Source of the DNA: a bacterium
Lineage (GTDB): Bacteria; Planctomycetota; UBA1135; UBA2386
DNA: 64,000 nt
NCBI GenBank assembly: GCA_024743115.1
Contig: JANSXC010000015.1
Location: 62,001 to 126,000, forward strand
Reading direction: 5' to 3'
The first letter of the stretch is position 1. The number at the start of each line of letters is the position of its first letter. Positions 32,006-41,481 of the stretch are shown here, one piece after another. The notes beneath the pieces were generated by a model that did not search any database, had not been told where the DNA came from, and saw only the letters and a list, made by a program, of their open reading frames with translations. A program made the position numbers and the translations under genes.

Positions 32006-33088
32006 CTACGGGAAGATGCCGTCGAGCTCGGCAACCGTGACGAAGACACCGTTGGTGCCCATGAACCAGCCCGAACCGTTGCTGAACGACATGCCCATGT
32101 TGCGCGTCGGGCCGGCTGCGCCGCCGATTCGGGAGCCGGTGCTGTTGCTCGTCACGCTGTCGGCGAGCAGGCCCGAGGCCGCGAGGCCGAAGATCTGGCT
32201 CACGAGTGGGATCCCTTCGATGACCGGGTTGTTGGGCAGCGTCCAGTCGACCTGATTGTAGCCGCCGCCGCCGTTCTCGAACACGAATCGCGAGAGCGCC
32301 GTCGTCGGCAGGTGCCACGTGCACCCGGGGAGGCCGAACGGCGTCAGGTCGGTTGGCTGGGCCTCGAACCCGACCGTCGCGATCGCGAGCGGGAACGCTC
32401 CGACCGACGTAGAGGTGATCGTGTGTGACAGTGCGCCGCCGACGACGACGTTGGTTTCGGATGCTGCCAGTGACAGCGATTCGCCGTTGACCACGCAGCC
32501 CTGCGAGTCGATGTCCTGGGTGAGTCCGGTCACCTGACTGAACCGGAAGTTCACCGCGTCGATGCGATAACCGGACGGCGGTGTCGTCGTGTCATCGGTT
32601 TCCACGACGAGCAGCAGGTTGCCTTGTGCGCCATCGAAGACGTACGGCGTCGTGAACGGAATGTGGATGTCGAACGTGGCCGGCTGCACCGTGAGCGGCG
32701 CGGTCGGGGGCAGAGTGAGTGGACCCTGAAAGACCACCGTAGCGGCGGCCGAGCCGATGTTGCTCGCCGGATCCGCGACCATGCTCGTGGCGTTCGTCAG
32801 CACGGTCCAGGCCGTGACCTTGTAGTTCTTCGTGTAGCCCGGGTTGGTCTGAGACGCCGTGATCTGGCTCTGTCGAAAACGGATGCCCATCACGAGGCCC
32901 TGGCCGAGAGTTACCTGATCGGCGTCGTACAGCAGCTGCATCGCGCCCGTGGTCCGGCCGAACGGGTAGGTGTAGACCAGCGGGCCTTCGACCGCGGCCA
33001 TGCCGGCGGGCAGGACCTTGGTTTGCTGTGCGAGGGTCATCGCGGCGGTCGCGACACAGGCGAGGGCTCCGATAGCGAGGCGGTTCAT
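32006..33088 (-). CDS. Secreted hypothetical protein
   Basis: Signal peptide LACVATAAMTLAQ; 360 aa. Confidence 0.78.
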   Translation of the reverse strand: MNRLAIGALACVATAAMTLAQQTKVLPAGMAAVEGPLVYTYPFGRTTGAMQLLYDADQVTLGQGLVMGIRFRQSQITASQTNPGYTKNYKVTAWTVLTNATSMVADPASNIGSAAATVVFQGPLTLPPTAPLTVQPATFDIHIPFTTPYVFDGAQGNLLLVVETDDTTTPPSGYRIDAVNFRFSQVTGLTQDIDSQGCVVNGESLSLAASETNVVVGGALSHTITSTSVGAFPLAIATVGFEAQPTDLTPFGLPGCTWHLPTTALSRFVFENGGGGYNQVDWTLPNNPVIEGIPLVSQIFGLAASGLLADSVTSNSTGSRIGGAAGPTRNMGMSFSNGSGWFMGTNGVFVTVAELDGIFP

Positions 33089-33292
33089 GCGCAGGACTGT
33101 AGCGATCGCCGTGGCGCCATTGTCTGGGCTGCGTCATTCTCGGGTCCGACGCCCCCGGCAAGTGCCAGGCCAGCGCCGCCCGGACTCCGGTCGAGCGGAA
33201 CTACGACACCGGGGTGCCGGCGTTCGCGGCAGAATGTGAGGTCCGGCGGCGAATCATGACGGATTCGCCGCCGTCGTGCGTCCAGTGTCGCA

Positions 33293-33901
33293 ATGGCAAT
33301 CCGGGCCGACCTGCATGAGCTGATCGCGGCGGCGCAGCGCGGGGATCGCGAGGCGATCGGGCGCCTCTGGGTGAGGTTCCGGCGGTTCGTGGCCAGCGTG
33401 CTGCTCGCGCACGGTGACGCGCGCGAACTCGACGATCTCATGCAGGAGGTCGCGCTGCGGATGACCCGTGGGATCGGTCAGCTGGTCGATCCGAGCAGTG
33501 TACGACCGTGGCTGCGCACCCTCGCGCGCCGGGTCGCGATCGATCGTGCGCGGCGGCAGCTGCGTGTCGTGCGTTCGACCGACGAACTCGACGAGCTGGC
33601 CTGGTACGACGCCGGTCAGCCTCGCGACGACCTCGATGCCGTGCTCACCGATCTCGAGCACATGGCGCCGACCTATCGCGAACCGCTGCTCCTGCGAGCG
33701 GTGGAAGGACTCACGCAACGGGAGATCGCCGACGCCCTCGGGCTGCCGGAGACGACGGTCGAGACCCGGTTGGCGCGCGCTCGGCGGATGCTGCGCGAGC
33801 GCTTCGAATCCGACCGCTGCGGAGCCGAGCGCTTCGCGGCTCAACGAACTGATGAACATGAATCCAGATCCGATGCATCCGTCCGAAGAGCTGTGGATTA
33901 G
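33293..33901 (+). CDS. ECF-type RNA polymerase sigma factor
   Basis: DLHELIAAAQRGDREAIGRLW...ARELDDLMQEVALRM...YREPLLLRAVEGLTQREIADALGLPETTVETRLARARRMLRERF. Confidence 0.92.
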   Translation: MAIRADLHELIAAAQRGDREAIGRLWVRFRRFVASVLLAHGDARELDDLMQEVALRMTRGIGQLVDPSSVRPWLRTLARRVAIDRARRQLRVVRSTDELDELAWYDAGQPRDDLDAVLTDLEHMAPTYREPLLLRAVEGLTQREIADALGLPETTVETRLARARRMLRERFESDRCGAERFAAQRTDEHESRSDASVRRAVD

Positions 33902-34496
33902 TCGCGCGCTCGATCGTCGAGCGAGTGCAGCGGAGTGGCGCGAACTCGACGCGGTAGCGGCGCACGACAGCGGCGTCTGGCTGCGGCTCGCGAACACGTT
34001 GCGGGCCGAGGCCGCGCTGGGCGAACACTTCGCCGCGGCGTTCGGTGATGAACTCTCGACGTCGTTGCCTGCCGGCGTGGCAACGTTGCGCGATGCTCCG
34101 CGCGGGCGGCGGTCGGTTCGTTTGGCCGGGGCGGTGGCCGCGCTGCTTCTGACGTTCGTGGCCGGCTTCGGCCTCGGTACGGGCTCTTCTGATGGCGTCG
34201 CTGGGTGTGTTGACCGTGACGTCGAACTGCCCGCGCCGGCGCCCGGCGCCGAGCAACTGCTTGCCAGTTACCTGCAGGCGGGGCGCGAGTCCGGCCGGGT
34301 GTTGCAGCACCTGCCCCTTCGCACCGTCGCTACGCGGGCGCTGCCGGACGGCGATGGCGTCGAAGTCGTCTTCGTCCGCAGCTTCGTCGAACGCACCCAG
34401 GTCGATCGCGCCGTGACCCTTGCCAACGACGAGCACGGTCGGCCACAGCCGTTGGCGGTCGATCTGACGAACTACTTCCCACCTGCAAACTTCTGA
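33852..34496 (+). CDS. Anti-sigma-factor-like membrane protein
   Basis: Overlaps ECF gene; TM LAGAVAALLLTFVAGFGLG; 214 aa. Confidence 0.65.
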   Translation: MNMNPDPMHPSEELWISRALDRRASAAEWRELDAVAAHDSGVWLRLANTLRAEAALGEHFAAAFGDELSTSLPAGVATLRDAPRGRRSVRLAGAVAALLLTFVAGFGLGTGSSDGVAGCVDRDVELPAPAPGAEQLLASYLQAGRESGRVLQHLPLRTVATRALPDGDGVEVVFVRSFVERTQVDRAVTLANDEHGRPQPLAVDLTNYFPPANF

Positions 34497-34517
34497 ATCG
34501 AAACGAGAGAGGATGAC

Positions 34518-35501
34518 ATGCTGAAGATGACCAAGACCCTTTTGATGCTGGCGACGCTGGCTGCTCCGGCCGTGGCGCAGGATCAGGAACCCGAGGCCAA
34601 ACCCGACACGAGTCGCGGCTCGATCGTGATCGAGCATGGTGGCGATCGCATCGTGATCCGCATCGGCTCGTCGATGCAGCGGCCGGAGGTCGAGATCAAC
34701 GGCGTCGAGCTCGGCGCCGAGGAGTGGCGGGCCGACGGCAAGTCGCGCAAGCTGTCGACGTCGCGCGGCCAGTGGGAGTTCGAGATGACGCCACCGTCGT
34801 TCACTTGGGATATGGCGAACAGGAAGGCGTACGAGAACTTCTATGGGAAGGACTCGCTGGCGCGGGGACTGTCGACGTGGATGGCGCCGACCGCGGGCTA
34901 CGAGGGTATCACGTGGGAGTATCAGCCCGACTGGCAGGCGGTGCCCGGCCAGCAGACCAAGAAACCGCACGTCGGCGTGCAGGTCGTGAGCGTGCCGAGT
35001 GCCCTCGCCGATCATCTCGAACTCGACCCCAAGAGCTGCGTGCTCGTCGCCAGTGTTACCGAGGGTGGTCCGGCCGCAGCGGCGGGGCTGCAGAAGAACG
35101 ACATCCTGATCGGCATCGGTGACGGCGGTGACGAAGCGGGCGCGACCGAGAAGGCGCTGCGCGCGGCCGTGTCGGCGGCAGCGCCCGGAGAGGAACTCGA
35201 GTTCGAGATCCTGCGCCGCGGCGACCGTCGCCGAGTCACCGTCGAGGTCGGCGAGAAACTGGAGTCGGTCTGGGGAGGCTACATTTCGCACTGGCCGGGC
35301 GCGGAGCTGTCGACGCAGTCGCAGTTCGAGTACGTCGGATTGCCCTCGCCGGTCGAGCAGAGCCAATGGCTCACCCTCTGGGACTACGCCAACCGTTGGC
35401 CCGCGCCAACGAAGTCGATCCAGGAGCAGCTCGACGCGATCAAGAAGCAGTGTGAATCGCTGCAGCAGCAGCTCGAGCAGCTGCAGAAGCAGGTCAGGTA
35501 G
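34518..35501 (+). CDS. Exported PDZ-domain protein with C-terminal coiled coil
   Basis: GVQVVSVPSALADHL...VLVASVTEGGPAAAAGLQKNDILIGIGDG; C-terminal QCESLQQQLEQLQKQVR. Confidence 0.8.
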   Translation: MLKMTKTLLMLATLAAPAVAQDQEPEAKPDTSRGSIVIEHGGDRIVIRIGSSMQRPEVEINGVELGAEEWRADGKSRKLSTSRGQWEFEMTPPSFTWDMANRKAYENFYGKDSLARGLSTWMAPTAGYEGITWEYQPDWQAVPGQQTKKPHVGVQVVSVPSALADHLELDPKSCVLVASVTEGGPAAAAGLQKNDILIGIGDGGDEAGATEKALRAAVSAAAPGEELEFEILRRGDRRRVTVEVGEKLESVWGGYISHWPGAELSTQSQFEYVGLPSPVEQSQWLTLWDYANRWPAPTKSIQEQLDAIKKQCESLQQQLEQLQKQVR

Positions 35502-35558
35502 CGGCTTCGCCGCGCCGGCCAGCGAGGTGCCAGGCTGAAACGCCCCGTTGCCTGCCGA

Positions 35559-36581
35559 TCAACTGCCGAGCGTGAGCTGGAGCCCGTTCGAGCTGCTCAG
35601 TGACGTGAGCGCGTTCATCGGCCCGAGTTCCAGCTGGAGGAACTGCAGGTAGAGGTCGAGCCCCGCAAATACGGGAGCGCCGGGAATCGTCCACGAAAAG
35701 CTCGCGGCCCCGTTGCTGGGTAACGCGAGCAACACCGAATCGGTGCTCGCGAGCAGATCGCAGTTTGGCAGCGCGGCCGACGAGAACTGCGACAGCGGCA
35801 GGCCGGGCGACTGGAAGCCGAGGATGGTGAAGCCGAGTGCGCCCGCAGCGAACCCCGTGGCCGTGGCGCCGAAGGCGGTGCCGAGCTGCGGCAGCGAGCC
35901 GGCCGTGAGGTTGAGGGGGCCGGCGGGACCGTTGCACGAGGTCGGCAGCGCCATGACTGCGGCGCTGGCACCAGACCCCGGCGCAAGCAGGCGAGGGTTG
36001 TCGAGGAACGAGGTCTCGACGCCCGCCCAGAAGTCGCCACGAATCCAGACCGCCGTCAGGTTGGTCATGATGGTCGCGAACGCCACGGGCGACACCGCCG
36101 CGCCCGACAGGTCGTCGAACTGCCACCCAGCGCCCGCGGTCAGTGGAATCGAATGGCTCTCCCAGTAGCCCGTCTGGGTCGCCGCGTCGGCGAACGCGTC
36201 GATCACGATCGTCTGGCCCGCACCCTGCAGGATGACGTCAGGGTGCAGGCTGCCGGGGGCCAGGTTGCCCGGCGTAAAGCGGAGGTCGTAGGCGAGGAAG
36301 CCGCCGATGGCCGCCGACTGGTCGCCGAGAAAGGCGCCTGGCGCGGAGAACAGGAACAGGTTGCCGTTGCGATCGGTGCTGAAGATCGAGCCGGTGGGTT
36401 GGCCGAAGACGGTCGAGAAGAACGGCGTGGAGTTCGTGACCACCGTGTCGTAGGGCGGTCCGGGCACCTCGACGACCCCCCAACCCTCGATGCCACTGTC
36501 GAACGAGCTGGCCGGGGCCTGGCCGACCGCGAGGGCTCCCGTCGATGCGGCGAGCAGAAGAAGGACGTGATGCAGATTCAT
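35559..36581 (-). CDS. Secreted protein with laminin-B-like domain and C-terminal module
   Basis: Signal peptide; SSFDSGIEGWGVV...GGFLAYDLRFTPGN...VWIRGDFW...SFLDNPRL; C-term GLDLYLQFLQLE...SSSNGLQLTLG. Confidence 0.75.
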   Translation of the reverse strand: MNLHHVLLLLAASTGALAVGQAPASSFDSGIEGWGVVEVPGPPYDTVVTNSTPFFSTVFGQPTGSIFSTDRNGNLFLFSAPGAFLGDQSAAIGGFLAYDLRFTPGNLAPGSLHPDVILQGAGQTIVIDAFADAATQTGYWESHSIPLTAGAGWQFDDLSGAAVSPVAFATIMTNLTAVWIRGDFWAGVETSFLDNPRLLAPGSGASAAVMALPTSCNGPAGPLNLTAGSLPQLGTAFGATATGFAAGALGFTILGFQSPGLPLSQFSSAALPNCDLLASTDSVLLALPSNGAASFSWTIPGAPVFAGLDLYLQFLQLELGPMNALTSLSSSNGLQLTLGS

Positions 36582-36703
36582 GGGCTGATTCCGTTTCGAG
36601 GAGCAGCGGCAGCGAGCTGGCTCCCGTTCGCGAATTCTACGTCGGATCTGCGCGGCGGTCGGCTTGCGGCACGTCGCCAGGACTTCGTCGTGCTCCGTGC
36701 TGA

Positions 36704-37525
36704 CTAGCGATCGGGGTGTTCGCCCGGCGGTCGGCGGCGATCCGTGATCGCGAGGCCGAGAATCAAGATCGCGTTCTCCCAGAAGTAGATGTCCATGCTC
36801 CATGCGATCCCCGCGTGGAGTGTGATCGCGAACCCGTAGAACGCCCATCGCAAGCGGCGACCGGTGAGGGCCAGCAAGGCGAGGAGTTCCCCGACCGTCA
36901 TCACGACTGCGCCGGCTGCGACTCCACGTTCGGTGCCTGCTCCCCACTCGGCAAGGAGCAGTCCACCATCGAGATTCAGACCCCGGAGCTCGGCGGCGCG
37001 TGTGGCCATGACCTCGAACATCCCGCCTTCCCAGATCCAACTCAGCCCGCCGCTGGCGATTCGACGGGCGCCGATCAAGCTGTAGCCGAGACACAGCACG
37101 AACAAGATCTGCCGGTGGATGCGGCGCGCCACCGTCGTGGTGGACTCGACGACCGGCGCTCCGGACTCGGCCCAGAAGATCAGGCCGGCGGCATACAGCA
37201 TCGCGAGCTCGGCGTGGTTGTCGTAGCTGCAGTCCCGCTTGATCCACTCGATGAGAAGGATCCCGAGCATGGTGCCCGTAGCGAGTGTGGGGTGGACCGG
37301 ACGCAGGACAGCCCGGCAGCACAGCACCACGGTCAGCCAGCGTATCCCGGCCAGGAGCCAGGCGATTCCGGGCACTTGCATCGCGCGAGCGAGGATCCCC
37401 GTATCCCAGGCCTCGACCGGGAGGTCGACCAGTTCTTCGATGGGGCTCAGCGCCAGCGTGATTGCCCAGCATCCGAACACGGCAAGTCGCAGGCCGGTTG
37501 CGGCCGCGGGGTGTCGGCGGGTCAT
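36704..37525 (-). CDS. Polytopic membrane protein, HTTM-like
   Basis: Multiple TMs; YDNHAELAMLYAAGLIF, LALTGRRLRWAFYGFAITLHAGIAWSMDIYFWENAILILGLA. Confidence 0.5.
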   Translation of the reverse strand: MTRRHPAAATGLRLAVFGCWAITLALSPIEELVDLPVEAWDTGILARAMQVPGIAWLLAGIRWLTVVLCCRAVLRPVHPTLATGTMLGILLIEWIKRDCSYDNHAELAMLYAAGLIFWAESGAPVVESTTTVARRIHRQILFVLCLGYSLIGARRIASGGLSWIWEGGMFEVMATRAAELRGLNLDGGLLLAEWGAGTERGVAAGAVVMTVGELLALLALTGRRLRWAFYGFAITLHAGIAWSMDIYFWENAILILGLAITDRRRPPGEHPDR

Positions 37526-38067
37526 CGGAGATCCACCCAAAGCACACGTCGGCCCGGTGGGCTGTCGGTCGCGGCGACGCGGTGAGCCGCGGCCTCACTT
37601 GCCCAGACCTCGACACGAAGTGGTGGTCGCCCGGTGTCTTGCTGCCAGCGGGTCGCGAGCGCTCGCAGCCATTCGGTGATCGGCCCGCGGCCACCGGGGC
37701 TCTTGGCGATCAACTTGCGCAATACGGCGTGAGCGCGCGAGTGGTCGAGGCTCGGATAGATCTCGTCGAGGGCCACGGGCGTCGGTCCCTCGTCGCTGGC
37801 AACGAACACCGTGTAGATCGTCCTGCCATGGCCCGGGCCGACGTACATGTTCCATTGCGCGAACGGGAACACGTCGCGTTGCAGGAGATGAAACAGCAGG
37901 ATCGAGCCAGCCAGCAGCGCGACACCGATCGCGTTGCGATCCATTCGCGGTAAGGCTGATCGCACCGCCGTTGGAATCGGTCTGCCGTCACGTCGACCCG
38001 CGGATCGGTTTGCGAGGACGAGTAGTCCAACGAGGACGAGCAGGCCCGCCTCGATCACGGTCATCAT
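37522..38067 (-). CDS. Membrane-anchored protein, likely partner of the HTTM-like protein
   Basis: Two TMs, then DVFPFAQWNMYVGPG; 4-bp overlap with next gene. Confidence 0.6.
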   Translation of the reverse strand: MMTVIEAGLLVLVGLLVLANRSAGRRDGRPIPTAVRSALPRMDRNAIGVALLAGSILLFHLLQRDVFPFAQWNMYVGPGHGRTIYTVFVASDEGPTPVALDEIYPSLDHSRAHAVLRKLIAKSPGGRGPITEWLRALATRWQQDTGRPPLRVEVWASEAAAHRVAATDSPPGRRVLWVDLR

Positions 38068-38086
38068 GGCCGATCCCAGGCTCGGA

Positions 38087-40441
38087 TCATCGGACGATGA
38101 CGACTAGCTCGGACGGCTGATCCCCGGCTCGGACGTGCCATTCGAGCGGAGTGCGGTTCTTCGCGATCGAGTAGGTGACTCGGTACTGGCCCGGGCGCAG
38201 GCGGGTCGAGAACGTGACCGGCAGGTCGGGTCCGCACTGCACATTGCGCCGGACTGCGACCCCGTCGTCGTTCTGGATGACCAGCAGGCCCTCTTCCGCG
38301 CCGCTCATTTTCTGGGTGCCGGCGAATCGGATCTTTGCCGCGGTTCCGGGCCTGGCCCGGAACGTGACCTTGCTCGGTCCTGCGATGGAACGGCGGACGA
38401 ATTGGTTGGCGAGTCCCATGCCGCGCAGCTCAAACCAGTAGTTGCCTGTCGCGACGGCGAACTCCGGTGGGGTGATGTCCGCGACGGGTTGACTACCGAG
38501 GAACTGCATGTGCTGATCGGAGAGAATGATGATGCCGCTTGGGGGCGTTCCTGCGCTCTCGTCGGCCGGCAGCACCTCGACCGTAACACGGTGTCCGGCG
38601 GGAGGGATGAGGGGCCCGAGGTCGGTGATCTCCCCGCCCTCCACGACCACGTAGTCCATGAGCAACGGCGCCCGACCCGGGCTGGTAGCTCGCACCTGAT
38701 AGACACCGTCCCGAAGTCGTGGGAACTCGAAGCCGCCATCGTTCTCTCGCGTCAGGGCGATGGTCGATTCGTCGGCGGTTGCGGCTGCGTCCAGTCGGTT
38801 GAGGGCGACCTGGGCGTCTGGCGCGGGGCGATCCTTCGAATCGACGACTCGGCCGACGATCGAGCCCGTGGGGATCTCGCGACTCTCGACCGACCATTCG
38901 ATCGGGTCGCTGTCCGTTGCCAGAACCGTGCGATGGGCCGCCTCGATCGTGTCATGTTGCACGGAGAGGCGGATGTCGCCTGGCGCGACGTTGACGATTC
39001 GAAAGCGGCCGTCGTGCTCGGAGTAGACGGTCGTTGCCCAGCCGCCTTCTTCGCTCGTCGTGCGAGCGAGCAGTTCGGCGGTCGCGACCGGCTGACCGTC
39101 CGCGAGGATCGTGCCTTCGATCACGCGGCCGGGCCGAATGGTGATGTCGGCGACGTGGGGCTTCCCCGCGACTGCCTCGAACGTGTATTCGGCCGTACCG
39201 GCGAGGCGGTGGCGGCCTCGCACGGTGACGTTGCCCGGCTCCAGGCCGCTCAGTCGATAGAAGCCGGTCTCGTCGGTCACGTCGCGCGTGTAGTCGAGTT
39301 GACCTTCTTCGCCGAACGACATCAGGGCCTTGCCGAGAAGCTCCCCATTGGCGTCCCGGACATAGCCCTCGATGCTCGCGCCGGCGGACAGGGCCACGTC
39401 TTTGCCCGTGACGACTCCGTGCGTGATGTGGCACTCCGTGTGAGCGGGAGCGAAATCGCGCGCTCGCACACTCATCGGTGCAAGGCCGACTGGGGCACCA
39501 ATCACCAGGTAGCGACCTTCTTCGTCCGTGATCGATTGGCCGGGTAGTGGTGGGCCGCTCTGGCCCATTACCGAAATCGCATCCAGTCGGCCGTTGCCGA
39601 CTCGGACGACGGCGCCAGCGATCGGTTGGCCGTCGGGGCCGCGAACGGTGCCTTCGACGCTGCCCCCAGGCTGCTCGAGGCGAATCGTCCGCTCGAACGC
39701 GCCGGCTTGTTCGCTCTCGAGGTAATGCATTCGAGAGGCGGCATACCAGCGGGCGCGGGCGCCAACCAAGACCGGATTCAGGCCCGTGGCGAAACGGAAC
39801 TGCCCGGACTCGTCGGTACGGCCGACGACGGCTGCTTCTTCGTCGCGCCAACCGAGCGGTGCCGACAGGATCTCCGCATTCGCGATGGGGTTGTCCTGCT
39901 CGTTCACGACTCGAACCGTGACGCGGTTCAGAACCGGCAGGACCATGGTCCAATGAACGACCTGGTTGCGTTCGATCGTGCGGAACTCGGCGTGGACCGC
40001 GAGGTTTCGGTTCGTCCAGACCTTGTAGCGCCCGGGAGTGACAGGCCCGAACTGCACCATGCCCGTCGCATCGGCGATGCCCCGCCGGGCGTACAGCCGT
40101 GCGTCCTCGCCGAATTTGCGGGCGAAGACCACGACGCCGATGGCCGGTTGGTCGTCGTCGTACACCACGCTGACGGACAGGTCGGCAAGACCGGGCGCCG
40201 CGATGCCGCGATTCACGAGCGCTGCATGGTCACGAAGGTTGGGCGCGGCGGACCGAGCCGACTTTCGCGCGTCGTTCGCGCTCCTGGAGATCGAGTTGTC
40301 CGTCGTGTCCTCGGCTGGCGCTTCGGGGCTCGACTTGCCGCCGACCAGGAGCCAAATCAAGAAGGCGGCACAAGCGCCGAGGGCGACAATCCAGGCGCCG
40401 CTGCTGAACCTCGATGACGGGACGTTCTTGGGGTCGGTCAT
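38087..40441 (-). CDS. Large carboxypeptidase-regulatory-like repeat protein with N-terminal TM
   Basis: Start MTDPKNVPSSRFSSGAWIVALGACAAFLIWLLVGG; repeated GxVxDxxGxPxxxAxV / DExGxYxxxGLxPG blocks. Confidence 0.8.
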   Translation of the reverse strand: MTDPKNVPSSRFSSGAWIVALGACAAFLIWLLVGGKSSPEAPAEDTTDNSISRSANDARKSARSAAPNLRDHAALVNRGIAAPGLADLSVSVVYDDDQPAIGVVVFARKFGEDARLYARRGIADATGMVQFGPVTPGRYKVWTNRNLAVHAEFRTIERNQVVHWTMVLPVLNRVTVRVVNEQDNPIANAEILSAPLGWRDEEAAVVGRTDESGQFRFATGLNPVLVGARARWYAASRMHYLESEQAGAFERTIRLEQPGGSVEGTVRGPDGQPIAGAVVRVGNGRLDAISVMGQSGPPLPGQSITDEEGRYLVIGAPVGLAPMSVRARDFAPAHTECHITHGVVTGKDVALSAGASIEGYVRDANGELLGKALMSFGEEGQLDYTRDVTDETGFYRLSGLEPGNVTVRGRHRLAGTAEYTFEAVAGKPHVADITIRPGRVIEGTILADGQPVATAELLARTTSEEGGWATTVYSEHDGRFRIVNVAPGDIRLSVQHDTIEAAHRTVLATDSDPIEWSVESREIPTGSIVGRVVDSKDRPAPDAQVALNRLDAAATADESTIALTRENDGGFEFPRLRDGVYQVRATSPGRAPLLMDYVVVEGGEITDLGPLIPPAGHRVTVEVLPADESAGTPPSGIIILSDQHMQFLGSQPVADITPPEFAVATGNYWFELRGMGLANQFVRRSIAGPSKVTFRARPGTAAKIRFAGTQKMSGAEEGLLVIQNDDGVAVRRNVQCGPDLPVTFSTRLRPGQYRVTYSIAKNRTPLEWHVRAGDQPSELVVIVR

Positions 40442-41481
40442 GACAGTTTCTCGCGATACAGTTTTCGGCCGGCAACCCAGCAGGCCACGAAAGCAAGCGC
40501 TCCCCAGAACCACGGGTTGGAGAGCACAACGGTCGCAGCGCCCGATTGACGGGCGCGATAGAACGCCCGCATCCAGTCTGCGCGGTCCGTCAGATAGCCC
40601 TCGCCGCCGGGTATCACCTGAGTGAGGGCCGAGGTACGGTGATTGAGCAGCATGGCTCCAGGAGGTGGCGAGAACGCAAGTCCCGATCTCCCGGAGTCGT
40701 CGGCAGCCTCGAGCTGACCGGTGAGACGTCGCGTCGTGCCGACTCCGGCCGCGCGGCTCGACGTATCGAGGTGGAACTCTGCTGGCAGCCAGACTCCGTT
40801 CCCCATGTCGCGTAGCGACGGCACGGTGATTCGCATGCTCTCGTTGCCTTCCGGGTCGAACCAGACCCGTTCCAGCAACGCGAAGCCGCGCTCGTGATCC
40901 AGCCGGCACCGGTCGGCGTTCGGCCGTTCCAACACGATGTCGCCGTCGGCAATGCGGCGGATCCGATATCGCGGATCGGCGACGATCGTTTCCAGATCGA
41001 AGACGGACCCTTCGATCTCGGCACAGGGGTAGCGGCCTCGCAGCGGCCAGAGCCCGATCGCCTGGAAGACGGGGCTGTGCCGAATGTCGGTTGGCACGGC
41101 CGGTTCTTCTTCGTGTGACCAGGCGTAGGAGCGCTTGTTGGGCCATGTTGCCAACCACCCGTCCTCGACGATGATCGTCTTCTGGCGCTCTGTCCAATCG
41201 TCCGAGTCGATCCCTCGTTCACCGTGACTCGAGTCGAAGGCCAGGCCGTGGTCGTGATCGAACCAATACGTGTGGCGCATGTAGCCTCCACGCGACTCGT
41301 GCGCCGGCAACGGGAATCGGTACTGCAGCCGCATGACGCCGAGGCGTTGTCTCGCTGCGGCGAGCTGCTGGACGATGGCCTGTCGGTCGGTCTCCCCATC
41401 GGGGTGACCGGCTTGCTCGCGGTCGCCGCCACCGCATGAGCCGAGCGTCGTCAACAAGGTGATCAGGGTCGGGATCGTCAT
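40438..41481 (-). CDS. Hypothetical lipoprotein with C-terminal TM
   Basis: MTIPTLITLLTTLGSCGGG lipobox; C-terminal NPWFWGALAFVACWVAGRKLYREKLS; 4-bp overlaps on both sides. Confidence 0.68.
   Translation of the reverse strand: MTIPTLITLLTTLGSCGGGDREQAGHPDGETDRQAIVQQLAAARQRLGVMRLQYRFPLPAHESRGGYMRHTYWFDHDHGLAFDSSHGERGIDSDDWTERQKTIIVEDGWLATWPNKRSYAWSHEEEPAVPTDIRHSPVFQAIGLWPLRGRYPCAEIEGSVFDLETIVADPRYRIRRIADGDIVLERPNADRCRLDHERGFALLERVWFDPEGNESMRITVPSLRDMGNGVWLPAEFHLDTSSRAAGVGTTRRLTGQLEAADDSGRSGLAFSPPPGAMLLNHRTSALTQVIPGGEGYLTDRADWMRAFYRARQSGAATVVLSNPWFWGALAFVACWVAGRKLYREKLS

Noticed and set aside
33711-35366. 551-aa minus-strand ORF
   Set aside because: Antisense to ECF/anti-sigma/PDZ genes with recognised motifs; composition typical of a shadow ORF.
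38135-39547. 470-aa plus-strand ORF
   Set aside because: Antisense to the carboxypeptidase-regulatory-like repeat gene; no recognisable family.
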